Part shown: one piece after another, positions 36,086 through 43,252 of the stretch
How the letters are laid out: the number at the start of each line of letters is the position of its first letter
Position numbering within the stretch: position 1 is the stretch's first letter
Position numbers and translations under genes: made by a program
Notes under the pieces: generated by a model
What the model saw: only the letters and a program-made list of their open reading frames with translations
Databases searched by the model: none
Told to the model about the DNA's origin: nothing
Assembly: GCA_964576715.1 (NCBI GenBank)
Contig: CAZNWE010000025.1
Coordinates: forward strand, 1 to 48,694
Length of the DNA stretch: 48,694 nt
Direction of reading: 5' to 3'
Source: SLRI01 sp964576715
GTDB taxonomy: Bacteria; Pseudomonadota; Alphaproteobacteria; Geminicoccales; Geminicoccaceae

Positions 36086-37219
36086 ATGGCCAAGCGCGAT
36101 TTCTACGAAACACTCGGCGTATCGAAGACGGCGGGCGAGGCCGATCTCAAGCGCGCCTACCGCCGGCTGGCGATGGAGTGCCACCCCGACCGCAATCCCG
36201 GCGACGCCGCGGCCGAGGCGCGGTTCAAGGAGATCAACGAGGCCTACGAGGTCCTCAAAGACCCGCAAAAACGCGCCGCCTACGACCAGTTCGGGCCGCA
36301 GGCCTTCGAGCAGGGCATGGGCGGTCGCGGCGGCGGCTTCGATTTCACCAGCTTTGCCGATGTGTTCGACGATCTGTTCGGCGACTTCATGGGGGGCGGC
36401 GGCGGCCGGCGGCGCGGGGCGGCGCCGCGCGGCAACGACCTCCGCTACAACCTGACCATCACCCTCGAGGAAGCGTTCGCCGGCAAGAAGGCGCAAGTCC
36501 GGGTCCCCACCTCGGTCGCCTGCGAGGCCTGCGACGGTACCGGCAGCGAAGGCAAGGCCGAGCCCGCCGCCTGTCCCACCTGCCGCGGCGCCGGTCGGGT
36601 CCGCTCGCAGCAGGGCTTCTTCACCGTCGAGCGGACCTGCCCCACCTGCCACGGCATCGGTCGGGTGGTGACCAACCCCTGCAAGGTCTGCAACGGCAGC
36701 GGCCTCGTGCACAAGGAGAAGACGCTCGCCATCAGCGTGCCGGCCGGGGTCGAGGACGGCACCCGAATCCGGCTTTCGGGCGAGGGCGAGGCCGGGGTCC
36801 GGGGTGGCCAGCCGGGCGATCTCTACATCTTCGTCACCGTCGCCCCGCATCGCCTGTTCCGCCGCGAGGGCCACAACATCTTCTGCCGCGTGCCGATCCC
36901 GATGACCTCGGCGGCCTTGGGCGGCGATGTCGAGGTGCCGACGATCGAGGGCAAGCGGGTCCGGCTCGCCGTACCCGGCGGCACCCAGACCGGCAAGCAG
37001 ATCCGCCTGCGCGGCAAGGGCATGAGCGAACTACACGGCCATGCCCGCGGCGACATGTTCGTCGAGATCATCGTCGAGACCCCGGTCAATCTCACCAAGC
37101 GACAGCAGGAGCTGTTGAAGGAGTTCGAGGAAGCGGGCGAGGCAGCCAACAACCACCACCCCGAATCCAACGGCTTCTTCGCCAAGGTGCGCGAACTCTG
37201 GGACGATCTGACGGACTAG
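36086..37219 (+). CDS. dnaJ: Chaperone DnaJ (Hsp40)
   Basis: A 377-residue type I co-chaperone that stimulates the DnaK ATPase. The J-domain has HPD at 33-35. A Gly/Phe region follows (FEQGMGGRGGGFDFTSFADVFDDLFGDF), then four zinc repeats CEACDGTG, CPTCRGAG, CPTCHGIG and CKVCNGSG, and the C-terminal substrate domains. I prefer ATG 36086, with AGGACC upstream, to the GTG two codons earlier. Confidence 0.98.
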   Translation: MAKRDFYETLGVSKTAGEADLKRAYRRLAMECHPDRNPGDAAAEARFKEINEAYEVLKDPQKRAAYDQFGPQAFEQGMGGRGGGFDFTSFADVFDDLFGDFMGGGGGRRRGAAPRGNDLRYNLTITLEEAFAGKKAQVRVPTSVACEACDGTGSEGKAEPAACPTCRGAGRVRSQQGFFTVERTCPTCHGIGRVVTNPCKVCNGSGLVHKEKTLAISVPAGVEDGTRIRLSGEGEAGVRGGQPGDLYIFVTVAPHRLFRREGHNIFCRVPIPMTSAALGGDVEVPTIEGKRVRLAVPGGTQTGKQIRLRGKGMSELHGHARGDMFVEIIVETPVNLTKRQQELLKEFEEAGEAANNHHPESNGFFAKVRELWDDLTD

Positions 37220-37224
37220 GTGGC

Positions 37225-37265
37225 GGCAACGCGGCGCCGGCCGGCAGCCGGCCCGAAGCGTTGCC
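37225..37265 (+). terminator. Long stem-loop after dnaJ
   Basis: GGCAACGC (37225-37232) pairs with GCGTTGCC (37258-37265), and further GC pairing is possible inside (GCCGGC/GCCGGC). It starts 5 bp after the dnaJ stop. No T-run follows, so termination is likely Rho-assisted or the hairpin protects the 3' end. Confidence 0.45.
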
Positions 37266-37345
37266 GGCACGACCAGCCAGCTTGGCAACCGTCGTCCCCG
37301 CCGGCAGCAGTCACAACAGCAGTGAGCGCCGCGATGCGGCCCCGG

Positions 37346-37615
37346 TCAGTTGCGGGCGTCTTGAGGGCCGCTCATCAGATGGTGAACCATCACCGCACCG
37401 AGCCAGTTGCCGTTACTCTCGCAACGTTCGATGTCGGCGAGGCAGATCTGGCCGATCACCCGACCGTCGGCCATCACCGTGAGGCTGTCCAGCGGCTCAT
37501 GGCGGAGGCGTTGCGCCGCACTGGCCGCACTCTCATTCCACTGGATGGTCATCGACGCCTCGCGATACCAGTCATCGATGGTCCGACTGTGTCCGCTCTC
37601 GGTTGCCTCGTTCAT
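37346..37615 (-). CDS. Small protein with a CBS-like half domain
   Basis: An 89-residue protein with a clear ribosome site (GGAGGAG) before ATG 37615. From about residue 25 it reads like one CBS motif: AASAAQRLRHEPLDSLTVMADGRVIGQICLADIERC, then LGAVMVHHLMSG. Full CBS proteins have two such motifs, so it may pair with itself or with the two-motif CBS proteins encoded nearby. It is the last gene of the minus-strand stress cluster and converges with dnaJ. Confidence 0.6.
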   Translation of the reverse strand: MNEATESGHSRTIDDWYREASMTIQWNESAASAAQRLRHEPLDSLTVMADGRVIGQICLADIERCESNGNWLGAVMVHHLMSGPQDARN

Positions 37616-37643
37616 GCGACGTCTCCTCCGCCGGTTGCCTCAC

Positions 37644-37672
37644 AACGATCGACCACCGGCCCGTCGATCGTT
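37644..37672. promoter_or_regulatory. 10-bp perfect inverted repeat between two small genes
   Basis: AACGATCGAC and GTCGATCGTT around a 9-nt spacer. It lies 72 bp after the stop of the 141-residue gene and 29 bp before the CBS-like gene, both on the minus strand. It could be an operator for the downstream gene or a terminator of the upstream one; the T content after the stem (TTGTG) is poor. Confidence 0.4.
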
Positions 37673-37744
37673 TCGCCCGGTCGCCCGTGCCGCCATCAGT
37701 GCTCGGCGACGGTGCCACACTGCGGCACGGCTTCGATCCGGCGC

Positions 37745-38170
37745 TCAGGCCGGCACTGGCAGGGCGCGGCTGAACTGATCGATCAGCCAACGGCCAAGGC
37801 CGACACGCGAACGCCGAAAGCGGCGCAGCCCGTCCTTGCGCCGGACGATCACGACGTTGTGGCTGGGCACCGGGAGCACCTGCACCTTGAGACGCGGCCC
37901 GGTGAGATCGATGAGCAGCGTCTCGCCAGGTTCCAGCTCGGCACTGGCGGCCACCACCTGGCGGGTCAGCTCGAGCGGATCGAGCTTGAACTCGGCGATG
38001 CTCAGCCTGCCGGTCTCGGCATCGTCGAGCACGTCCAAGTCCTCGGTCGGTACGTCATAGCCGCTGCGCGCGACCAGAACACCGCCGGACCGCGTGAAGC
38101 GCTCGACGACTTCCGCCATGCGGTTCGGCCGGGCCACCCATTGCACCCGGCACGGCAGGCACTCCCCCAT
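37745..38170 (-). CDS. Conserved-looking hypothetical protein
   Basis: A 141-residue soluble protein I do not recognise. ATG 38170 is chosen for the strong AAGGGAGG site 6 nt upstream; ATG 38215 and 38203 are possible. It contains LDVLDDAETGRLSIAEFKLDPLELT and a beta-rich middle (ETLLIDLTGPRLKVQVLPVPSHNVVIVRRKDG), then a basic segment RRFRRSRVGLGRWLIDQF. A perfect FNR/Dnr-type box lies 98 bp upstream. The neighbours are CBS and Usp stress proteins, which suggests a related role. Confidence 0.6.
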   Translation of the reverse strand: MGECLPCRVQWVARPNRMAEVVERFTRSGGVLVARSGYDVPTEDLDVLDDAETGRLSIAEFKLDPLELTRQVVAASAELEPGETLLIDLTGPRLKVQVLPVPSHNVVIVRRKDGLRRFRRSRVGLGRWLIDQFSRALPVPA

Positions 38171-38267
38171 CCGTGTCCTCCCTTTTGTAACACTGCCGAA
38201 CATCTGCTCGGGCACTGTGCCGAGCCCGATTTCGCGCCACCGAGAACACTAGGTTATCTGGCGCTGC

Positions 38268-38281
38268 CAGACTTTGATCGA
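38268..38281 (-). promoter_or_regulatory. FNR/Dnr-type box upstream of the hypothetical gene
   Basis: TTGATCGATGTCAA fits TTGAT-N4-(A/G)TCAA without mismatch and fits on both strands. It is the best of four such boxes in the window. No good -10 hexamer is seen at class II spacing (TGTTCT at 38243-38248 is the closest), so the exact promoter is uncertain. Confidence 0.5.
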
Positions 38282-38312
38282 TGTCAATGTTAATGCATGT
38301 TGGCGGCCGAAA

Positions 38313-38747
38313 TCACCACAGCCGCTCGGCGATGGTGTGGCGGGTGTCGAGCTCGTCCTTCATCGCGAGAACCTCGCCGAAGGGCAGATGACGCGTCGAG
38401 ATGACGCCGATGCAGCGGCCGCCGTCGAGCACCGGCAGATAGCGGTAGCTGAACTCGTCCATCGCCCGGATGGCGTCAGCCACCGGCGCGTCGGCGTCGA
38501 TCGTGTCGGGCTGCTTGGTCATCACCTCGGCGATCGGCGTCGCCTCGGGGGCGAGGCCCTTGGCCACCACCCGCAGCATCAGATCACGTTCGGTGAAGAT
38601 GCCGACCACCTGATCGCCCTCGGTGATTGCGACACTGCCGCAGCGATGTTCGGCCATCGTCGCCACCCCGTCCTTGACGGACGCTGTCGGTGGCACCGCG
38701 ACCAGGCGGTCGCGCTCGATGATCTGGCGAACGGGTCTCTTGGACAT
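38313..38747 (-). CDS. Two-CBS-domain protein
   Basis: A 144-residue protein made of a CBS pair: DRLVAVPPTASVKDGVATMAEHRCGSVAI...GIFTERDL, and TIDADAPVADAIRAMDEFSYRYLPV...GVISTRHL. Such proteins bind adenine nucleotides and act as energy sensors. The start is ATG 38747 with AAAGG upstream. The C-terminus TIAERLW matches LAERLW of the CBS protein at 40726-41175, so the two are paralogues on either side of the Na/Pi cotransporter. An FNR-like promoter lies directly upstream, inside the cotransporter gene's 3' region. Confidence 0.88.
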   Translation of the reverse strand: MSKRPVRQIIERDRLVAVPPTASVKDGVATMAEHRCGSVAITEGDQVVGIFTERDLMLRVVAKGLAPEATPIAEVMTKQPDTIDADAPVADAIRAMDEFSYRYLPVLDGGRCIGVISTRHLPFGEVLAMKDELDTRHTIAERLW

Positions 38748-38793
38748 GGCGATCGACCTTTCGGCGTGGCCGGCTGAACGAAACAACCAGCTT

Positions 38794-38833
38794 CATAGCA
38801 AAGATTCCGTCAGCCCGCCATGACAAGGATCAA
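38794..38833 (-). promoter_or_regulatory. FNR-type box and -10 element of the CBS gene
   Basis: On the minus strand TTGATCCTTGTCAT (38833-38820) has one mismatch to TTGAT-N4-(A/G)TCAA. GCTATG (38799-38794) is centred 30 bp downstream, as expected for activation from near -41.5. The box overlaps the last codons of the Na/Pi cotransporter gene. Confidence 0.5.
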
Positions 38834-40576
38834 GGCACCGGCGACCAGCACCGGCGCTGTGGCCGGGCGCGACTTGGCGCCATCGCCGGCGGCCGGCCCG
38901 GTCGCCGGCCCGGCTGCCCCCGGGCTTGCCGGCGTTGCGCGGTTGGGCGCGCGATCGGCCAGCTGGAGCTCGAGCTTGGCCATCTTGCGGCACAGGCGGT
39001 GGATGCGGCCGAGGATCTCCATGGTCTCGACACTGCTCGAATAGACCCGGGTGCGCCGCGGGTCGTCGCTGCCGGCGACCCGCTCGAAGGCCGCACGGGT
39101 GAGCTCGCGCGAGGCCCGGTGCACGGCGTGCTTGCCCTCCCGAATGGTCAGCGCCTGGCCGAGATCGCGGCTGCCGATGAAGCCGGGCAACGCCCTGACG
39201 TCGGCGCGCAAGGCCGCCAGCAACGCCTCGATGCAGCGCTCGAGCGCCGCATCGGGCAGTCCCGGCCAGCGGTCGCGGCGATTGGCGAGGCGCAGGAGGT
39301 CGTCGCCGGCAAGCTCGGCGATCGCCATCAGGAACTGGCTGGTCTGCAGGATCGCCGTCAGCTCGGCCGACTGTCGATCGCCGAGACGCGCCTGGCCGAC
39401 CTTGCCGAGATAGACGATGATCGCGTCGTTGAGCGCCCGCAGCCGCGGCAACAGGTCGTGGGCGTTGGCGAGGCCCTGTGCGTCGCGCCGGACCAGCGAT
39501 GGCAGGACGGCCTCGAGCAGTGCCACGATCTGGCCGGCGAGCCGGGCGAGCTCGCGCCGTGCCGCCGCGAGCGCCAGCGACGGTGACTGCCGCAGCCCCG
39601 GCTCGAGATAGCGCGGCGCCAGGAGATCGGCGCGCGCCCCGCTCGGCTCCGGCACCAGCCGCCGGACCAACCAGGCGACCTGCGTGGTGAAGCCGATGAA
39701 GAGCAGGGTGTTGGCGACATTGAACAAGGTGTGGGCGTTGGCGATCTCGCGCGGCAACGAGTCCGGGGTGAGCCAGCTGGCCATCGCGGCGAGCTGGCCG
39801 ATGAACGGCAGCCACAGCAGCGCCCCGGCGGTGTTGAACAAGAGATGCGCGACGAACACCCGGACCGCTTCGCGCGGCTTGCCGATGGCCGCGAGCCCGG
39901 CGGTCACACAAGTGCCGATGTTCGAGCCGAGGGCGACGGCGATCGCCGACGGCAGATCGATGATCCCCTGCGACGCCAGGATGATGACGACGCCCATGGT
40001 GGCCGCCGACGACTGCACCAGTGCGGTAAAGAGCGCCCCGGCGAGCACGCCGAGCGCCGGCCGCTGCAACTCCCCCATCAACGCCAGGAACGGCGGGTAG
40101 TCGCGGAGCGGCGCCATGCCCTGGCTCATCACCTCCATGCCGTAGAACACCAGCCCCATGCCGAGCAGCGCCCGACCGGACTCCCTGAGCCGGTCGGTCC
40201 TGCCGGTCGCCGCGGCGAGAAAGCCGACGGCGATCAGCGGCAGCGCCAGGACGCCGATATTGAAGGCGAGGACCTGGGCGGTGAAGGTGCTGCCGATATT
40301 GGCGCCCATCACCACCGCGATGCTCTGGCTCACGGTCATCAGGCCGGCACTGACGAAGCCGACCAGCAGCACCGTGGTGACCGACGAGGAGTTGACCGCG
40401 GCGGTGGTCAGCGCGCCGGTCAGCACGCCCAGGAATCGGTTCTTGGTCAGCCGCTCGAGGATCTGCGCCATCCCCTCGCCGGTCAGGATCTCCAGCGCCC
40501 GGGTGAGGAAGTTGAGCCCGAGCAGGAACAGGGCGAGCCCGCCGAACAGCCCGCTCGCCAGCGCCAAGAGATCCAT
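38810..40576 (-). CDS. Na/Pi cotransporter family protein with PhoU-like domain
   Basis: A 588-residue membrane protein with two inverted Na/Pi-cotransporter repeats, marked by VNSSSVTTVLLVGFV and VQSSAATMGVVIILASQG (the family's QSSS-like motifs), and GANIGSTFTAQ/GSNIGTCVTAG. A cytoplasmic PhoU-like helical region follows (about 335-545). Family members move phosphate with sodium. An Ala/Pro linker and a final hydrophobic segment (APVLVAGALILVMAG) are added after the PhoU part and end at the stop, which is unusual. GAGGA precedes the ATG. It lies between two paralogous CBS genes. Confidence 0.9.
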   Translation of the reverse strand: MDLLALASGLFGGLALFLLGLNFLTRALEILTGEGMAQILERLTKNRFLGVLTGALTTAAVNSSSVTTVLLVGFVSAGLMTVSQSIAVVMGANIGSTFTAQVLAFNIGVLALPLIAVGFLAAATGRTDRLRESGRALLGMGLVFYGMEVMSQGMAPLRDYPPFLALMGELQRPALGVLAGALFTALVQSSAATMGVVIILASQGIIDLPSAIAVALGSNIGTCVTAGLAAIGKPREAVRVFVAHLLFNTAGALLWLPFIGQLAAMASWLTPDSLPREIANAHTLFNVANTLLFIGFTTQVAWLVRRLVPEPSGARADLLAPRYLEPGLRQSPSLALAAARRELARLAGQIVALLEAVLPSLVRRDAQGLANAHDLLPRLRALNDAIIVYLGKVGQARLGDRQSAELTAILQTSQFLMAIAELAGDDLLRLANRRDRWPGLPDAALERCIEALLAALRADVRALPGFIGSRDLGQALTIREGKHAVHRASRELTRAAFERVAGSDDPRRTRVYSSSVETMEILGRIHRLCRKMAKLELQLADRAPNRATPASPGAAGPATGPAAGDGAKSRPATAPVLVAGALILVMAG

Positions 40577-40725
40577 CGCCGCTGTCCTCGTCCGCCTCCT
40601 ATGCCGCCTCCCACGCCGCCGACCGGGCAGCCCGCCAGCGACCGGGCGGCCCTTGAGCTACCGAAAGACCAGCCTAGCGGCAGATGGAGGAGCGCGCTAG
40701 CGCGGCTGCTGGCGATGTCGCGGGC

Positions 40726-41175
40726 TCACCAGAGCCGCTCGGCCAACGCCTCGCGCTGCCGGCCATCGGGCGCGACCTCGGCCTGCCCGGCCAGCGGCAG
40801 GTCGTCGGCGCTGAGCAGGCCGAGCACCCGGTCGTCCTCGACCACCGGCAGATGTCGGTAGCCCTGCTCGTCCATCTGCCGGACCGCCGCGCTGATCGCG
40901 GCATTGGCCTCGATCACGTCGGGGTTGGCGGTCATCACCTCGACCAGCGGCGTGTCGAGCTCGCGGCCGAGTGCCATCACCCGGGTGACCAGGTCGCGCT
41001 CGGTGACGATGCCGACCAGCATGTCGCCACGGCAGACCAGGACCGCGCGGCCATGATGCGCCGCCATGCCGATCGCGGCATCGCGCACGGTCTCTTCCGG
41101 CGCTGCCTTGAGCAGCACGTCGCGGCCGAGAAAGTCACGAACGGGTCGATCGGGCACCGCAGCGGCCTCCGCCAT
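40726..41175 (-). CDS. Two-CBS-domain protein, paralogue
   Basis: A 149-residue CBS-pair protein: DVLLKAAPEETVRDAAIGMAAHHGRAVLV...GIVTERDL, and VIEANAAISAAVRQMDEQGYRHLPVVEDDRVLGLLSADDL. It ends ALAERLW like the CBS protein at 38313-38747. I start at ATG 41175; the longer frame to 41226 has no ribosome site and starts inside a palindromic spacer. It is 80 bp after uspA and 149 bp before the cotransporter on the same strand, so its expression may follow uspA. Confidence 0.88.
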   Translation of the reverse strand: MAEAAAVPDRPVRDFLGRDVLLKAAPEETVRDAAIGMAAHHGRAVLVCRGDMLVGIVTERDLVTRVMALGRELDTPLVEVMTANPDVIEANAAISAAVRQMDEQGYRHLPVVEDDRVLGLLSADDLPLAGQAEVAPDGRQREALAERLW

Positions 41176-41209
41176 TGTTCGCCTAAGGGTTGATTTGCTT
41201 GAACAACAA

Positions 41210-41219
41210 TTCACGTGAA
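41210..41219. promoter_or_regulatory. Palindrome in the uspA-CBS spacer
   Basis: TTCACGTGAA, a perfect 10-bp palindrome, lies between uspA and the downstream CBS gene. Beside it, TTGATTTGCTTGAA (41190-41203) resembles an FNR box on one side only. Either could be a weak control site. Confidence 0.2.
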
Positions 41220-41255
41220 CTGGCAAGGCAATTCAACCGCCGGCGGTGCTGCCGC

Positions 41256-41762
41256 CTACTTCACCACCATCACCGGACAGCGGACCTCCTGGCTGACCTG
41301 GGTCGAGACACTGCCGTGCACCAGCCGGCCGAGCACGCCGAAGCCGCGGCTGCCGATCACCACGAGCTCGACCGCCCGCGCGCGCACCGCCTCGACCACC
41401 GCCTCGGCGGCATCGCCGGCAAGCTCGAGCGGCACCACCTCCGCCGCTCCCTCGGCCTTGGCCAGCGCCGCGCCCTGCTCCAGCACCTTGCCGGCGACCG
41501 CGACCGCGATCCGCTCGTCGACGACGCGCGGGCTCGGCTTCAGCGACAGCCGCCCGAGCGAGGAATCCCGCTCCGGCTCGGCCTCCCGCACCAAGTGCTC
41601 GACCTCGGCCATCCGGCGCAGCGCCTCGGGCACCGGCTGGCCGGTGACGACATGCGCGACATAGAGCTTGGCCCCGAGCCTGCCGGCTAGCCCACCCGCG
41701 ATGCGCGTGGCGTTGCGGCCGTGGTCGGAGCCGTCGGTGGCGACGAGGATGGTCTTGAACAT
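41256..41762 (-). CDS. Universal stress protein UspA family
   Basis: A 168-residue Usp domain. MFKTILVATDGSDHGRNATRIA is the N-terminal strand with the nucleotide-contacting Asp, and VIGSRGFGVLGRLVHGSVS is the G-2x-G-9x-G-S ATP-binding loop. Length is slightly above average, with an insertion around residues 60-80. AAGGAGGAGG is a strong ribosome site. An FNR-like box with a GCTATC -10 hexamer is upstream. In several proteobacteria Usp genes are controlled by FNR/Anr-class regulators (established for Anr in Pseudomonas). Confidence 0.93.
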   Translation of the reverse strand: MFKTILVATDGSDHGRNATRIAGGLAGRLGAKLYVAHVVTGQPVPEALRRMAEVEHLVREAEPERDSSLGRLSLKPSPRVVDERIAVAVAGKVLEQGAALAKAEGAAEVVPLELAGDAAEAVVEAVRARAVELVVIGSRGFGVLGRLVHGSVSTQVSQEVRCPVMVVK

Positions 41763-41801
41763 GGCGCTGCCTCCTCCTTTTGGGCGATGAAACCGCTGCA
41801 G

Positions 41802-41842
41802 GATAGCATGAGTCGGTCGGTGTCTCGATTGCGCTGGATCAA
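41802..41842 (-). promoter_or_regulatory. FNR-like box and -10 element of uspA
   Basis: On the minus strand TTGATCCAGCGCAA (41842-41829) has a perfect first half site and two mismatches in the second. GCTATC (41807-41802) is about 31 bp from the box centre, close to the arrangement before the CBS gene (GCTATG). The box overlaps the final codons of the DUF3253 gene. Confidence 0.45.
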
Positions 41843-42111
41843 TCGACCGCCGGCGGCAGGCCGAGGCGGATCGGGCCTGTCGCGGCGAGCGGGTCGACCG
41901 GCCGGCTGCGCTGCGTGACGACAATTCGGCCCTGGGCGTGGAGGCTTGCGGCGGCCGCGCGCACGGCCGGCATCAGAACGCGCCAAGTCTCGGGGTCGAG
42001 CCGCCGCGCGGCCTCGGAGGGACAGATCGTCTTGCCCGGCCCGCGGGATTGAACGAGGTCGAGGATGGTGGCCTCGATGGTGGCGGGGTCGAGTGGGGCC
42101 TCAGGCGGCAT
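41839..42111 (-). CDS. DUF3253 family protein
   Basis: A 90-residue protein of the DUF3253 family. It has the recognisable run RGPGKTICPSEAARRLDPET, then WRVLMPAVRAAAASLHAQGRIVVTQ and VDPLAATGPIRLGLP. The fold is probably a small winged helix, and function is unknown. The start ATG 42111 is uncertain because no clear ribosome site precedes it. A longer frame reaches 42246 but its first codons are just one arm of a hairpin. It shares its 3' end with the uspA control box. Confidence 0.8.
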   Translation of the reverse strand: MPPEAPLDPATIEATILDLVQSRGPGKTICPSEAARRLDPETWRVLMPAVRAAAASLHAQGRIVVTQRSRPVDPLAATGPIRLGLPPAVD

Positions 42112-42208
42112 CGGGGTTGGCGGCTCTGACAAGGTTCCGAAGATCGCGAATACCGGCCAGATGCTAGCCGTTCGACCTCGATGGTATCCACCTCTGTATG
42201 AAGTAATC

Positions 42209-42246
42209 GTGAACCCTCCACCGCCTTTGGGCGGTGGAGGGTTCAC
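42209..42246. repeat. Perfect 17-bp inverted repeat with 4-nt loop
   Basis: GTGAACCCTCCACCGCC (42209-42225) and its exact complement (42230-42246) around TTTG. It lies between the FAH gene (stop at 42370, minus) and the DUF3253 gene. No T-run follows on either strand, so a simple terminator is not indicated. The strict symmetry suggests a mobile palindromic repeat or a strong mRNA 3' structure. The remaining spacer sequence to 42369 shows nothing. Confidence 0.75.
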
Positions 42247-42369
42247 CCGCCCTTGCCTCGCTCAAAATGGCCGGCAGCCCTGCCGTCGACCACCGCGGAC
42301 GTCGGTCGTCAGCCAATGCGGTTCGTCCAGAGGCGGCCGGACCCGGTGCCCCGGCCGTCGCCGTTCCGC

Positions 42370-43215
42370 TCACGCCTGAACGGTCGTCTGCGTCTGCTCG
42401 CCGAGGCCTTCGATGCCGAGGCGCATCGTCTGGCCGGGCTTGAGGAAGACCGGGTTGGGCTTGACGCCCATGCCGACGCCTGGGGGGGTGCCGGTCGAGA
42501 TGATGTCGCCGGGCTGCAGGCTCATGAACCGGGAGAGGTAGCTCACGAGGAACGGCACCTGGTAGACCATGGTTTTGGTCGAGCCGTCCTGGTAGCGGTG
42601 GCCGTCGACCTCCAGCCACATGGCGAGGTTCTGGGGGTCGGGCACCTCGTCCCTGGTCACCAGCCAGGGGCCGATCGGGCCGAAAGTGTCGTGGCTCTTG
42701 CCCTTGGTCCACTGGCCGGCGCGCTCGGCCTGAAAGGCGCGCTCGGAGACGTCGTTGATGACGCAGTAGCCGGCGACGTGGTCCATCGCGTCCTGTTCGG
42801 CGACGTATTTCGTGGGCTTGCCGATGACCACACCGAGTTCGACCTCCCAGTCGGTCTTCTCCGAGGTGCGCGGGATCTCGACGTCGTCGTTCGGGCCGCA
42901 GATGGCGGACGTGCATTTCATGAAGATCACGGGCTCGGGCGGCACCTTGAGACCGCTCTCGGCCGCATGGTCGGCGTAGTTGAGGCCGATGCAGATGAAC
43001 TTGCCGACTTGCCCGACACAAGGGCCGAGCCTGGGGTTGCCGGAGACGGCGGGCAGGGTCGCGGGGTCGAGCCTGGCGAGCTTGGCCAGGCCCTCGGCGC
43101 CGATGGTGGTGCCGTCGATGTCCTCGATGACGCCCGCAAGGTCGCGAATGGTGCCGGCGGCATCGAGCATGCCCGGCTTCTCCTGGCCCTTGGCCCCGTA
43201 GCGCAAGAGTTTCAT
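42370..43215 (-). CDS. Fumarylacetoacetate hydrolase family protein
   Basis: A 281-residue FAH-fold enzyme. The metal site is in the WEVELGVVIGK segment together with the Glu/Asp residues around VIFMKCTSAICGPNDDVEIP. FICIGLNYADHAAE, GYCVINDVSERAFQ and IISTGTPPGVGMG are typical of the ureidoglycolate lyase / 2-hydroxyhepta-diene isomerase branch. The substrate is not determinable. ATG 43215 has GGGAGGAAG upstream. It lies 37 bp after murA on the same strand, with no obvious functional link. Confidence 0.9.
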   Translation of the reverse strand: MKLLRYGAKGQEKPGMLDAAGTIRDLAGVIEDIDGTTIGAEGLAKLARLDPATLPAVSGNPRLGPCVGQVGKFICIGLNYADHAAESGLKVPPEPVIFMKCTSAICGPNDDVEIPRTSEKTDWEVELGVVIGKPTKYVAEQDAMDHVAGYCVINDVSERAFQAERAGQWTKGKSHDTFGPIGPWLVTRDEVPDPQNLAMWLEVDGHRYQDGSTKTMVYQVPFLVSYLSRFMSLQPGDIISTGTPPGVGMGVKPNPVFLKPGQTMRLGIEGLGEQTQTTVQA

Positions 43216-43252
43216 GGGTCTTCCTCCCTTGGTTCTTGGTTGTCGAAGCCTG

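Noticed and set aside
41190..41203. Fifth FNR box before the second CBS gene
   Set aside because: Only one half site matches and it lies 15 bp from the start codon, too close for an activator site.
42112..42246. N-terminal extension of the DUF3253 protein
   Set aside because: The first codons (MNPPPPKGGGGF) are simply one arm of the 17-bp hairpin, and the extension does not resemble the family.
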